Assembly: GCA_963825425.1 (NCBI GenBank)
Contig: CAWGTF010000012.1
Span: forward strand, 62,001-126,000
DNA length: 64,000 nt
Direction: 5' to 3'
From: PALSA-607 sp963825425
GTDB taxonomy: Bacteria > Actinomycetota > Actinomycetes > Acidothermales > Acidothermaceae
The notes below the pieces were generated by a model. It was given only the letters and a program-made list of their open reading frames with translations, made no database searches and was not told the DNA's origin. Both the position numbers and the translations under genes were made by a program. This document shows, in pieces, positions 16,776 to 24,984 of the stretch; position 1 is the first letter of the stretch, and the number at the start of each line of letters is the position of its first letter.

Positions 16776-16966
16776 TCAAGTCGTCGGCGCCGCCGCCGTC
16801 AGTGCCGCGAGCGCTGCGTTCAGCCTGACAGCGATCTCGTCGACGACGGCCTGCAGGGCCGGGTTCTCCGAGATGCTGACCATGGTCATCGGGTCGATGG
16901 CTTCCACGACGGTGCCCTGGCGTCGTCAAACGGCCGGTCCAGGACGACCGAGGTGCCGCAGGTCAC
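16776..16966 (-). pseudogene. Remnant of a DUF302 gene with an internal deletion
   Basis: The minus strand starts at a GTG overlapping the thioredoxin stop (GTGA). It reads T-C-G-T-S-V-V-L-D-R-P-F-D-D-A, the typical N-terminus of DUF302 proteins. It then jumps directly, in another frame, to V-V-E-A-I-D-P-M-T-M-V-S-I and a C-terminal helix, the typical end. The middle of the domain, about 80 residues in intact relatives, is absent, so the product is dead. DUF302 genes often sit beside thioredoxin or sulfur genes. The assignment is from remembered family patterns. Confidence 0.55.
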
Positions 16967-17355
16967 GACTGCGCCATCGTCTGGTCGGCGTTCATAGCTG
17001 CCTGGTCGGCGATCTGTCGGCGGACGTCGTCCATGTCTAGGGCGCGCACTCGCTCGATGACGTGCTGCAGGGCTGCCTTCGGCAAGGCGCCCGGCTGGGA
17101 GAACACCAGGATGCCTGCGCGGAACGCCATCAGGGTCGGGATCGAACTGATACCGGCGGCGCCGGCCAGACCCTGCTCGGCCTCGGTGTCGACCTTGCCG
17201 AACACGATGTCCGGGTGTTCATGCGACGCCGCCTCGAACACCGGACCGAACTGTCGGCACGGTCCGCACCAGGACGCCCAGAAGTCGACGAGCACGATGT
17301 CGTTGTCGAGCACGGCGGTCTCGAAGGTGTTGGCGGTCAGTGCGAGCGTAGCCAT
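16963..17355 (-). CDS. Thioredoxin
   Basis: A 130-residue thioredoxin with D-F-W-A-S-W-C-G-P-C (active-site Cys30 and Cys33), the cis-proline stretch S-S-I-P-T-L near residue 72 and a slightly longer C-terminal tail (about 20 residues) than housekeeping trxA. Operator 3 lies 30 bases before its start, so this copy is probably induced by reactive sulfur species and reduces persulfides. The stop overlaps the start of the DUF302 remnant, and cstR is further downstream. Confidence 0.85.
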   Translation of the reverse strand: MATLALTANTFETAVLDNDIVLVDFWASWCGPCRQFGPVFEAASHEHPDIVFGKVDTEAEQGLAGAAGISSIPTLMAFRAGILVFSQPGALPKAALQHVIERVRALDMDDVRRQIADQAAMNADQTMAQS

Positions 17356-17384
17356 GGGTCACGTCCTTGGTGTGCGGTGGCGGT

Positions 17385-17400
17385 ATACCCCTATGGGTAT
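17385..17400. promoter_or_regulatory. CstR/CsoR-type operator 3 (upstream of thioredoxin-cstR)
   Basis: ATACCCCTATGGGTAT is a near-perfect 16-bp palindrome, 30 bases upstream of the thioredoxin start. It should autoregulate cstR with thioredoxin as one operon. Confidence 0.75.
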
Positions 17401-17777
17401 TGTAACGGGCTGACCAGGGTTCCATTCCGAGTCAGGAGCCGCCGAAGCGCTCGACGGAGCCATTGCAGCTTTTCCGGCTCGTCGACACTTTTCGCTCGTG
17501 TACGACGGGCGGTCGGCCTGTCGACGCGGCGTGGAGCATTACGACAGCCACCTCTAGCTACAGGAGGCTGTGGCACATCTGCGATCTCTCGCAGGAGACA
17601 TTCGACCGCTGAGCTGTTCGTGCATCGACTCGACGGCACCGTCGAACACCTCTGTGCGCTATCGCGCGAACAAGGAGCACTCTGCTGTCTCTAGACGAGC
17701 CTGTCCCGTTTTCCGGAGGTAGCGCGCACGACCGTGGGGCGGCCAGAGGAGGTTGCGGCGACATGAGCGGCCTACAT
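17401..17777. other. Intergenic region with no supported gene
   Basis: This holds the upstream regions of the divergent thioredoxin operon and the ArsR-hydrogenase operon. A plus-strand frame ending at 17694 is open across part of it, but it starts inside thioredoxin and matches nothing known. AGGAGG-like strings at 17561 and 17746 are not followed by convincing genes. Confidence 0.4.
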
Positions 17778-17805
17778 TACTGCGTATCTTTGAAGATTTG
17801 CAGTA
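17778..17805. promoter_or_regulatory. Inverted-repeat operator of the ArsR regulator
   Basis: TACTGC...GCAGTA flank ATCTT...AAGAT in a 28-bp dyad ending ten bases before the GTG of the ArsR gene. The position suits autorepression of the regulator and the hydrogenase operon. Confidence 0.7.
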
Positions 17806-17815
17806 TTGTGGCGAG

Positions 17816-18151
17816 GTGCCGCACAATGCCCGCCCTGTCCATGAGGTGAAGGCAACGTTGTTTCGGGTGCTGGGTCATCCGGCGCGGGTGCGGATTCTTG
17901 AGTTGTTGCGCGACGGTGAGCGCTCGGTCGGGGTCTTGCAAGGGGATCTCGATCTTGACTCCGGCAGTACGTCGCGGCATCTCGCGGCGTTGCGGCGGAT
18001 CGGGTTTGTTCAGTCGCGTCGCGACGGAACTACTGTCTTTTACCGTGTCGATGATGAGCGGGTCTTCGACCTGCTTGAGGCTGGCCGGGACATCATCACC
18101 CATCAGTTAGCGCAGCAGCAGTTTCTTCTGCATGACCTCGATTCCTCGTGA
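17816..18151 (+). CDS. ArsR/SmtB-family transcriptional regulator (Rv0081-like)
   Basis: A 111-residue winged-helix protein. L-G-H-P-A-R-V-R-I-L-E-L-L is the first helix motif, and the recognition helix region is S-G-S-T-S-R-H-L-A-A-L-R-R-I-G-F. The wing is R-R-D-G-T-T-V-F-Y. It lacks the Cys motif of arsenic sensors, so the signal is not obviously a metal. It precedes a hydrogenase-like operon exactly as Rv0081, the hypoxia-linked regulator of M. tuberculosis, precedes Rv0082-Rv0087. I use GTG 17816 because the operator covers the earlier part of the open frame. The stop overlaps the next start. Confidence 0.8.
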   Translation: MPHNARPVHEVKATLFRVLGHPARVRILELLRDGERSVGVLQGDLDLDSGSTSRHLAALRRIGFVQSRRDGTTVFYRVDDERVFDLLEAGRDIITHQLAQQQFLLHDLDSS

Positions 18152-20094
18152 TCGCCGTCCTGTGTTGGCTTGCCGTCGCAGCCATCGCGATGGGTGTCGT
18201 CGTAACGCTCCTGCGTGGGCCGTGGCGACGTGGTCTTGGGTTGCAAGCTGCCGGCGCCACGATGTTCATCGTCGCCGGTTGCGCGACTCTGGCGACTGGA
18301 CATGCGGTTGGCGCGGTGTTCACGAGTCAGCTCACACCGCGACTCGGTGTCGATCGCCTCTCCGGGGTGTTCTTAGCAACCCTCGGTCTGGTTGCCGCAC
18401 CGGCGTTGGCGTATTCCTCTCGGTACCTCGACGGCTCCCGTCGCGGGCGACTGGTCGGTGCGTTGACCGGGGTGTTCGTGCTGGCGATGGCGGGGCTGCT
18501 GTGTGCTCGCGATGCCATTACGTTCCTCGGCAGTTGGGAACTGATGAGTTTGTTGCCGGCCGTGATCATCCTCCTTCACCGCGACGCTGACGCGGAGGCA
18601 CGTCGTAGCGTTTTCATCTACGTCGCGATCACCCACCTCGGCGGGGTCGGTACATGGGTGGCTGTGCTGTTGCTCGCGCATGCGGGGGCGTTTGGAACGG
18701 CCGGTGTCGTCGGGCCAGGGTCTGGCCTGCAGATCGGCATCGCGTTGGCGGCGTTGGTCGGTATGGGCACCAAGGCCGGTCTCGTGCCGTTGCACGCGTG
18801 GTTACCGCGGACGCACCCGATGGCGCCGGCGCCGGTCTCGGCATTGATGAGCGGCGTCATGATCAAGCTTGCGGTGTACGCGATGATCCGCGTCTTCGTC
18901 GATTGGCTTGGTGTGCTGCCGACCTGGTTCGGCGTCCTCGTCCTCGCCGTCGGTGCGGTGTCCTCCGTCGGAGGCGTCACCTATGCCTTGTTCCAGCACG
19001 AGTTGAAACGGCTGTTGGCGCTGCACTCGATCGAGAACCTCGGCATCATCGTGTTGGGTCTTGGTGCTTGCCTTGTGCTTCGTGCGCACGGCGAGGATGT
19101 CTGGGCTGCGTTTGCGTTGGCTGCGGCACTTCTCCACACCGTCAACCATGCGGTGTTCAAGGCGTTGCTCTTCTTGTGTGCGGGATCGATTGAACGATCG
19201 GTCGGCTCACTCGAACTCAACCGGCTTGGCGGTCTGTTGCGGCGGATGCCGTGGACCGGCGGAGCGTTTTTCGTCGGGGCGATGGCGATCGCTGGGTTGC
19301 CGCCGTTGAACGGTTTTGCTTCGGAGTGGCTGACGTTGCAGGCGTTGTTACATGTGGTGATGTCGGGTCACGTTGGCGACGGCACGGCGGGTGCGGTCGC
19401 ACTGGCTGCGCTAGGGGCGACAGCAGCGCTCGCAGTGTTTTGTTTCGTCAAAGTGGTTGGTCTCGTGCTGCTCGGTCCGCCGCGGCGTGCCCATGTTCGC
19501 GATGCGCTCGAGGTCGCGGTACCGATGCGCGGCGCTGTCGCAGTACTTGCGTTGGCGTGCATGACGTTGGGTCTCGTGCCGGGTCTGTTGTTGAGCCGGC
19601 TCGTCGCGATCGCTCCTTGGTCGGGCTACGCGCCAGTCCATGCCGGTCTCTACGTGCCCGGCACAGGGTCGTTGCCGACGGTTGGGATCGCTGTGGTCCT
19701 CGTCGTGGTGACCGCGGTGCTGACGCTGCTGCGTGGGCAACGTACCGCCCATGTTGCGCCGACCTGGGTGTGTGGGCAGCCGGTTGTGCCAGAGCTTCAG
19801 TGGTCGAGCGCAGGCTTCACCAAGCCGCTGCGGCTGGTGCTCGAGGTCGTGTTACGACCGCGCCGGGAGATTGACGTGCACACGCACGGTGGCGTCGTCA
19901 CGCAGGTCGCGTATGAGGGCGAGGTGCCCAACCTGATCGACGAGCGGATCTATCGGCCGGTTGCGCGGTGGTCGCTTGCCGGTGCCGCGTATGCGCGCCG
20001 CTTGCAGAGCGGAAGCCTTGGGATGTATGTCGGCTACCTCATCGGCCTGGTGCTTGTCGTCCTGATCGCCGGCCGGATCGGCTGGCTCGGATGA
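18148..20094 (+). CDS. Proton-translocating subunit, HyfB/HycC-like (Rv0083-like)
   Basis: A 648-residue membrane protein of the complex I/Mrp antiporter family with about 14-16 helices. The conserved channel region is present: G-S-W-E-L-M-S-L near residue 130 carries the key Glu, G-T-K-A-G-L-V-P-L-H-A-W-L-P near residues 212-225 the conserved Lys, and H-E-L-K-R-L-L-A-L-H-S-I-E-N near 285-298 the second charged helix. It should pump protons or Na+ driven by the peripheral hydrogenase-like arm. Its start overlaps the ArsR stop and its end overlaps the next gene (ATGA). Confidence 0.85.
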   Translation: MIAVLCWLAVAAIAMGVVVTLLRGPWRRGLGLQAAGATMFIVAGCATLATGHAVGAVFTSQLTPRLGVDRLSGVFLATLGLVAAPALAYSSRYLDGSRRGRLVGALTGVFVLAMAGLLCARDAITFLGSWELMSLLPAVIILLHRDADAEARRSVFIYVAITHLGGVGTWVAVLLLAHAGAFGTAGVVGPGSGLQIGIALAALVGMGTKAGLVPLHAWLPRTHPMAPAPVSALMSGVMIKLAVYAMIRVFVDWLGVLPTWFGVLVLAVGAVSSVGGVTYALFQHELKRLLALHSIENLGIIVLGLGACLVLRAHGEDVWAAFALAAALLHTVNHAVFKALLFLCAGSIERSVGSLELNRLGGLLRRMPWTGGAFFVGAMAIAGLPPLNGFASEWLTLQALLHVVMSGHVGDGTAGAVALAALGATAALAVFCFVKVVGLVLLGPPRRAHVRDALEVAVPMRGAVAVLALACMTLGLVPGLLLSRLVAIAPWSGYAPVHAGLYVPGTGSLPTVGIAVVLVVVTAVLTLLRGQRTAHVAPTWVCGQPVVPELQWSSAGFTKPLRLVLEVVLRPRREIDVHTHGGVVTQVAYEGEVPNLIDERIYRPVARWSLAGAAYARRLQSGSLGMYVGYLIGLVLVVLIAGRIGWLG

Positions 20095-21017
20095 CGGCGT
20101 CTACGGTTGCCAGCGGCGCCGTCCAGGTCATCGGCGGACTCGCACTGTCGCCGCTATTGCCTGGCCTGATCCAGCACTGGAAAGCGCGACTGCAAGGTCG
20201 GCGCGGTCCGTCGCCGCTGCAGCCCTACCGCGAGCTTCGTCGGCTATGGAACAAGAGCACCGTCGACGTGGCAGGGACGACCGTGGTCTACCGGCTCGCG
20301 CCGGCCGTGATCGGCGCCTGCCTCGTCGCCGCGGTCGGGCTCGTCCCGGTGAACGCGGTCGGACCCAACCTCGGCGTCGGACACGACGTCATCGTGTTGA
20401 TCGGCCTGCTCGCCCTCGCCCGTTTCGCCGCGGCCGCGAGCACGTGGGATGTCGCCAACGGATTCTCACTGATGGGCGCGAGCCGCGATCTGACGATTTC
20501 CGTGTTCGTCGAGGCGACGTTGCTGTTAGCGCTCGCCGTCGCCGTGATGCTGACGGGCACGTCGAACCTGCTCGGGATGATCGCCGACACCGCCGGCGGT
20601 GCGGTCTGGTCGAGCCCTGCGCTGCCGTTGGGGGCGTTGGCGTTCGGAATTGTTGTCGTTGCGGAGACCGGCCGTCAGCCGTTCGACAACCCCGACACCC
20701 ACCTTGAGCTGACGATGATCCACGAGACACCGCTGCTCGAATATGCCGGTCGCGACCTGGCCTATTTGCAGTGGGCGGCAGCCGCCCGGCATTGGGTTGT
20801 TCTGGTACTCGCTGCGCAGGTCTTCCTCCCGCACCCGCGCGCTGCCTGGGCACAGCTTGCGGTGCTGCCGTTGATGCTTGTTCTGATGTGCGGCGCACTC
20901 GCTCTTGTCGAGTCGTTGCAGGCCAAGATGCGCGTGCTACTGGTACCTCGCCTGCTCGGTGTGGCGGCGTTGGCTGCGCTACTGGGTGTCGTCGCCCGTG
21001 GGGTCGGTGGGTCGTGA
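20091..21017 (+). CDS. hycD: Membrane anchor subunit HycD/HyfC (NuoH-like)
   Basis: A 308-residue protein of the NuoH/HycD family with about eight helices. The conserved loops include P-L-Q-P-Y-R-E-L-R-R-L-W near residue 43 and A-E-T-G-R-Q-P-F-D near 200, plus H-L-E-L-T-M-I-H-E near 214. These face the peripheral arm and line the quinone-like cavity in homologues. It connects the [NiFe] module to the antiporter subunits. Coupled by overlaps to both neighbours. Confidence 0.9.
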   Translation: MTASTVASGAVQVIGGLALSPLLPGLIQHWKARLQGRRGPSPLQPYRELRRLWNKSTVDVAGTTVVYRLAPAVIGACLVAAVGLVPVNAVGPNLGVGHDVIVLIGLLALARFAAAASTWDVANGFSLMGASRDLTISVFVEATLLLALAVAVMLTGTSNLLGMIADTAGGAVWSSPALPLGALAFGIVVVAETGRQPFDNPDTHLELTMIHETPLLEYAGRDLAYLQWAAAARHWVVLVLAAQVFLPHPRAAWAQLAVLPLMLVLMCGALALVESLQAKMRVLLVPRLLGVAALAALLGVVARGVGGS

Positions 21018-21625
21018 CGGGTGCCACGGGATGGCTGCTGGTCGGCCTGGGGCTCGGTGTCGTCGTGGTGCGGCGTCGATCGATCGCGGTCGGTCTCGTG
21101 ACGACTCAGGCGCTGGTGCTCGCGGCCATCGCGCTGCGCCAAGCCGGCACGGCAAGCGACGTCGTGGCTGGGCTGGCGCTCGCCATGCGCGCAGTCGCAC
21201 TTGGTGCGCTGTTCTTCGTCGCGGTGGTCCGCAGCCGGGAGTCACAGCCGCTGCGAGCGCGTATCCCTCCGATGGCGCGTGTCGGCGTCGCAGTGGTGTT
21301 GATTCTGCTGTTGACGGCGGTGGTACCCGCCTTCGGCCTCACGTCCCGCCCGGCGGAACGGGCGGTTCTTGCCCTCGTCGCCACTGGTCTGGCGTGTGCT
21401 GCGACGCGGCGGTCCACGTTGTTTCAGGTGCTCGGCATCGTGCTCGTCGAGAACGGGCTGGCGCTGGCGGCGATCGAGTCACCGCACGCCTCGTCTGTCA
21501 TCATCGAGCTCGGCGTGACGCTCGACCTGACCCTGATCGTGTGCGTCGCGGCGTTGTTTCATTTGCGCATCTTCAGCGAATTCGGCGCGGGCGACAGCGC
21601 GGCGTTGCGGAGTTTGCGTGACTAG
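21014..21625 (+). CDS. hycP: HyfE/HycP-like membrane subunit (NuoK-like fold)
   Basis: A 203-residue hydrophobic protein with about seven helices. It corresponds to HyfE of E. coli and HycP (Rv0085) of M. tuberculosis; the V-E-N-G-L-A-L-A motif near residue 150 carries the conserved glutamate of the NuoK-type helices. GTG 21014 overlaps the hycD stop. Its end overlaps the start of hycQ by eight bases. Confidence 0.85.
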   Translation: MTGATGWLLVGLGLGVVVVRRRSIAVGLVTTQALVLAAIALRQAGTASDVVAGLALAMRAVALGALFFVAVVRSRESQPLRARIPPMARVGVAVVLILLLTAVVPAFGLTSRPAERAVLALVATGLACAATRRSTLFQVLGIVLVENGLALAAIESPHASSVIIELGVTLDLTLIVCVAALFHLRIFSEFGAGDSAALRSLRD

Positions 21626-23081
21626 CACCCAAGCCCTTGCGGTCGTCGTCGTTGCGGTACCGCTTGTGACCGCCGGGCTGGTCATTGTTGCACCAACTAA
21701 ACATCTCACCGTGCTGGCGCGCACCTGTGCCGTCGCGACGTCAGTGCTCGCTGTCGTGCTTGTTGCTGTTGCGGTGAGACACGCCGGCCATCCGCTGGTC
21801 GGTCACTGGATCGTGGTCGACGCCGCGGGTGCGTTGCTGCTCGCCGTTACCGCTGTCGTCGGGCTAGCCAGCGTGTGGATGTCGGCGTCCTATCTGTATG
21901 GCGCCCACAGCTCGTTTGTCGCTGAGAGCCATCGTGACCGCGTCTACTACGCCGTGCTGTTTCTTTTCTGGGCGATGTTGCTCGCGGTGCCACTGGCCGG
22001 CAACCTCGGCGAGGCCTGGCTGCTGGTCGAGGCGACGACCGCGGCGTCCGCGCTGCTGGTGGGGTTCAGCGGCAAAGCACACGCGCTGGAGGCGGGCTGG
22101 AAGTACCTCATCCTCACCTCCCTTGGTCTGGGTATCGCGCTGCTCGGTATCGCGATCCTCGCCGCTGGTGTGCCGACCGGTGGGGTCAGCGGACTGGCGT
22201 GGGGACGGCTGGCGACGTTCGGATCGGGGCGCTCGACCGCGCTGTCGGCATACCTGTTAATCCTGATCGGTCTGGCCGCGAAGATCGGATGGGCGCCGGT
22301 GCACAACTGGTTGCCCGACGCGCACTCCCAAGCCCCGCCGCCGGTGTCCGCGCTGCTATCGGCCGCCCTGCTACCGACTGTGTTGCTCGTCGCGTGGCGC
22401 ACCGACCGTGCGCTCGCGCCGCTGATCGGAGTACCGGCAGCGCAGCGTGTGCTGATCGGATTCGGGCTTGTCTCACTTGCGATCGCGGTCCCGTTCTTGT
22501 GGCGGCCGATGGCATTCAAAAGGCTGCTCGCCTACTCCAGCCTCGAGCATCTCGGGGTGATGGCCCTCGGCGTTGGCTTCGGCACCCCGCTTGCACTCGC
22601 AGGCGTCGCCCTGCACATCGTGGGACACGCCATCGCCAAAGCGCTGGGCTTCTACGCAGCAACTCCGCTGCTGGCGCACGAGCCGCGCGCGGCCCGGCAC
22701 GCGGTCAGCGGCATTGGACGCACTGCACCTTCGCTCGGTGCGACGATGGGCTTGTCGCTCGGCGCCCTGTCAGGGCTGCCGCCGTCCCCGCTGTTCGTCA
22801 GCGAACTACTGATCCTCGCGGGCGGCTTCGAGTCGGGCCGACCGTGGCCGGCTGCTATTGCCGCGGTGCTGCTAGCTCTCGGTTTCCTCGGGCTGGCGCA
22901 CGCGACCATCGACACCGTCGTCGGCAAGGCGCATCGTCGCAACCCCGCAGAACCGGCAGGCTTGCGGCTGGTCACCGCCTTGGGTGGCGTGTCGCTGGTA
23001 GTGCTCCTCGGGCTCACTGCAGTGGCGCCGTGGCTCGCGGGCAGCAGCTTCGTCGATGCGCTCGTGCGAGGTGTGCCGTGA
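21618..23081 (+). CDS. hycQ: HyfF/HycQ-like antiporter subunit
   Basis: A 487-residue second antiporter-type subunit. Conserved channel features are A-K-I-G-W-A-P-V-H-N-W-L-P-D near residue 220 and F-K-R-L-L-A-Y-S-S-L-E-H near 300. The V-E-A-T-T-A-A-S motif near residue 137 replaces the Trp-Glu-Leu motif of the first subunit with a retained Glu. With the 18148 gene this gives two proton channels, as in the Hyf and Rv0083/Rv0086 systems. Confidence 0.88.
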   Translation: MTSTQALAVVVVAVPLVTAGLVIVAPTKHLTVLARTCAVATSVLAVVLVAVAVRHAGHPLVGHWIVVDAAGALLLAVTAVVGLASVWMSASYLYGAHSSFVAESHRDRVYYAVLFLFWAMLLAVPLAGNLGEAWLLVEATTAASALLVGFSGKAHALEAGWKYLILTSLGLGIALLGIAILAAGVPTGGVSGLAWGRLATFGSGRSTALSAYLLILIGLAAKIGWAPVHNWLPDAHSQAPPPVSALLSAALLPTVLLVAWRTDRALAPLIGVPAAQRVLIGFGLVSLAIAVPFLWRPMAFKRLLAYSSLEHLGVMALGVGFGTPLALAGVALHIVGHAIAKALGFYAATPLLAHEPRAARHAVSGIGRTAPSLGATMGLSLGALSGLPPSPLFVSELLILAGGFESGRPWPAAIAAVLLALGFLGLAHATIDTVVGKAHRRNPAEPAGLRLVTALGGVSLVVLLGLTAVAPWLAGSSFVDALVRGVP

Positions 23082-24481
23082 GCAGCCCCACCGCTGCGGC
23101 GTTTCGAGCCGCTGTTGAGACCGCGCTCGCGCAGGGATGGCGCGCACGCAGCCTTTACGCCGCCGACAGTGGGCGCGTAGTACGGGTGCTGCTGACCGGA
23201 CCAGACAATCAGACGCGGTTAGTCAGTGTCGTACCGGACGGCGAAGGCAGCGTCCCGTCGATCGTCGACCTCGCGCCGGCGATGGGTTGGGACGAACGTG
23301 AGGCGCACGATCTATACGGCGTGGGCTTCGCTGGGCACGAGCCGCTTCGGCCGCTGCTCGACCACGCGGCGCCGCTCGAATCGTGGACCGTCCCGGTGCG
23401 CGGGCACGATCCGTACCAGGTGGCGGTCGGACCGATCCATGCCGGCGTCATCGAGTCCGGCCACTTCCGATTCCACGTCGTCGGCGACAAGATCCTGCAC
23501 CTCGACGCGCGGCTGTTCTACAAGCACCGCGGCCTCGAACGCGCAGCGGAAGGGTCGACGGCGGCGTCCGCGCTGACCACCATCACGCGGGCCTGTGCGG
23601 GGTGCACGGTGGCCAACAGTGTGGCGTTCGCAACAGCAGCCGAGCAGACGCGAGGGCTACGCGTGACTCCGGAACTCGCACGGGCCCGAACATTCTTGGT
23701 CGAGATCGAGCGGGTGTGGAACCACCTCAACGACGTAGCCGCGGTCTGCGCGGGGGTCGGGATGGCCGCTGGAAACACATATTTCCTCGGGCTTACCGAA
23801 CGCGCCCGCCGACTCAACATGGCTGTCGCCGGCCACCGGTTCCTGTTCGGCAGTGTTGCGGTCGGGCGAAGCGAACTCGTCCTCGACGCCGATGCGGTGC
23901 GATCGTGTGCGCGGGAACTGGCCGAGATCAACGCCGCCGTCGAAGTCGGGTGGCGTGAGCTCGCCTTCAACGCCTCCTTCCAGGACCGACTCGACGCGAT
24001 CGGCATCATCGATGCACCGACAGTCCGTCGGCTCGGTACCGTCGGCCCGGCGGCCCGTGCCGCTGGCGTTGCCGATGACATCCGCACCACGTCGCCCTAC
24101 CCGAACTACGCCAGCTTTGTGCCGGTCACACCATCGACCGCGACCGGTGACGTGCGGGCGCGGCTCGAGCAGCGAGTACTCGAACTGCGACAGTCCTTCG
24201 ATCTGCTCGACGCGCTCCTCGAGGGTGGACCCGTGGTGCCTGCGGTGGCAGTCACAGACGCCGACCGGCAGCCGATCGGGATTGGGTTCGTCGAAAGCCC
24301 ACGTGGTGCAACGAGCTGCGTCATCGAATGCGCCGGCGACTTCGTGTCGCGGGTGCGGCTGCGCACCGGCTCGTACGCCAACTGGCCGGCCGTCGCGCAC
24401 GCCGCCGCCGGCAACTTGTTGCCCGACTTTCCCTTAATAAACAAGAGTTTCGAACTGTGCTACGCCTGCGCGGACCGCTGA
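23078..24481 (+). CDS. hycE: Group 4 [NiFe]-hydrogenase-like large subunit fused to the NuoC-type domain (HycE-like)
   Basis: A 467-residue protein. Residues 1-110 resemble the 30-kDa NuoC domain (W-D-E-R-E-A-H-D-L-Y-G near 71). The rest is NuoD/hydrogenase large-subunit-like, with H-F-R-F-H, L-F-Y-K-H-R-G-L-E and I-E-R-V-W-N-H-L-N-D. Cys173 and Cys176 (R-A-C-A-G-C) match the N-terminal Ni-ligand motif, and Cys461 and Cys464 (E-L-C-Y-A-C-A-D-R) the C-terminal one. All four possible Ni ligands are present, but the first motif lacks the usual Gly and His. The chain ends three residues after Cys464, so no C-terminal peptide is left for a maturation protease. Confidence 0.85.
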   Translation: MSSPTAAAFRAAVETALAQGWRARSLYAADSGRVVRVLLTGPDNQTRLVSVVPDGEGSVPSIVDLAPAMGWDEREAHDLYGVGFAGHEPLRPLLDHAAPLESWTVPVRGHDPYQVAVGPIHAGVIESGHFRFHVVGDKILHLDARLFYKHRGLERAAEGSTAASALTTITRACAGCTVANSVAFATAAEQTRGLRVTPELARARTFLVEIERVWNHLNDVAAVCAGVGMAAGNTYFLGLTERARRLNMAVAGHRFLFGSVAVGRSELVLDADAVRSCARELAEINAAVEVGWRELAFNASFQDRLDAIGIIDAPTVRRLGTVGPAARAAGVADDIRTTSPYPNYASFVPVTPSTATGDVRARLEQRVLELRQSFDLLDALLEGGPVVPAVAVTDADRQPIGIGFVESPRGATSCVIECAGDFVSRVRLRTGSYANWPAVAHAAAGNLLPDFPLINKSFELCYACADR

Positions 24482-24984
24482 TGTTCACCTTGCTACGCGA
24501 CCTTCGCCGGCTGCGGCGCGATCTCGACCTGCCTCGACCCGACCGTGCGCGCAGCCTTGCGATCCGACACGTCGATGCCGGCTCGTGCAACGGCTGCGAG
24601 CACGAACTGACGCTCGCGGTCGGCCCGCACTACGACCTGCAGCGGTTCGGTCTCGGCATCGTCGCCTCGCCCCGCCACGCCGACGTCCTACTTGTCACCG
24701 GCACCGTCACCACCCGCATGCACGATGCACTGCTCCTCGCTTACCACGCGATGCCCGAACCACGAAGGGTCGCCGCCTTCGGAAACTGCGCGCTCGGCAT
24801 CGACATCCTCGGAACGTCCGACTCGTTCATCGGCCCCGTCTCCGCGGTCCTCCCCGTCGACCTCGCCATCCCCGGCTGCCCACCCACACCCGACCAGATC
24901 GCCGACGCACTGCTTAACCTCATCGACGGCCACCTTCCGCCGAACGAGAGCACGAATGAAGCTCCGAATGAGGCGCGCCGTTAG
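24481..24984 (+). CDS. Hydrogenase-like small subunit, NuoB/HyfI type
   Basis: A 167-residue iron-sulfur protein. C-N-G-C-E-H-E-L near residue 36, G-N-C-A-L-G near 101 and G-C-P-P-T-P near 130 supply the four cysteines of the proximal [4Fe-4S] cluster. It should pass electrons to or from the HycE-like subunit. The ATG overlaps the hycE stop by one base. In M. tuberculosis the corresponding gene (Rv0082) is directly after the ArsR gene; here it is last in the operon. Confidence 0.85.
   Translation: MFTLLRDLRRLRRDLDLPRPDRARSLAIRHVDAGSCNGCEHELTLAVGPHYDLQRFGLGIVASPRHADVLLVTGTVTTRMHDALLLAYHAMPEPRRVAAFGNCALGIDILGTSDSFIGPVSAVLPVDLAIPGCPPTPDQIADALLNLIDGHLPPNESTNEAPNEARR

Noticed and set aside
15991..16929. 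312-codon minus-strand frame across the cstR region
   Set aside because: It is a shadow of several real genes in other frames and has no recognisable domain.
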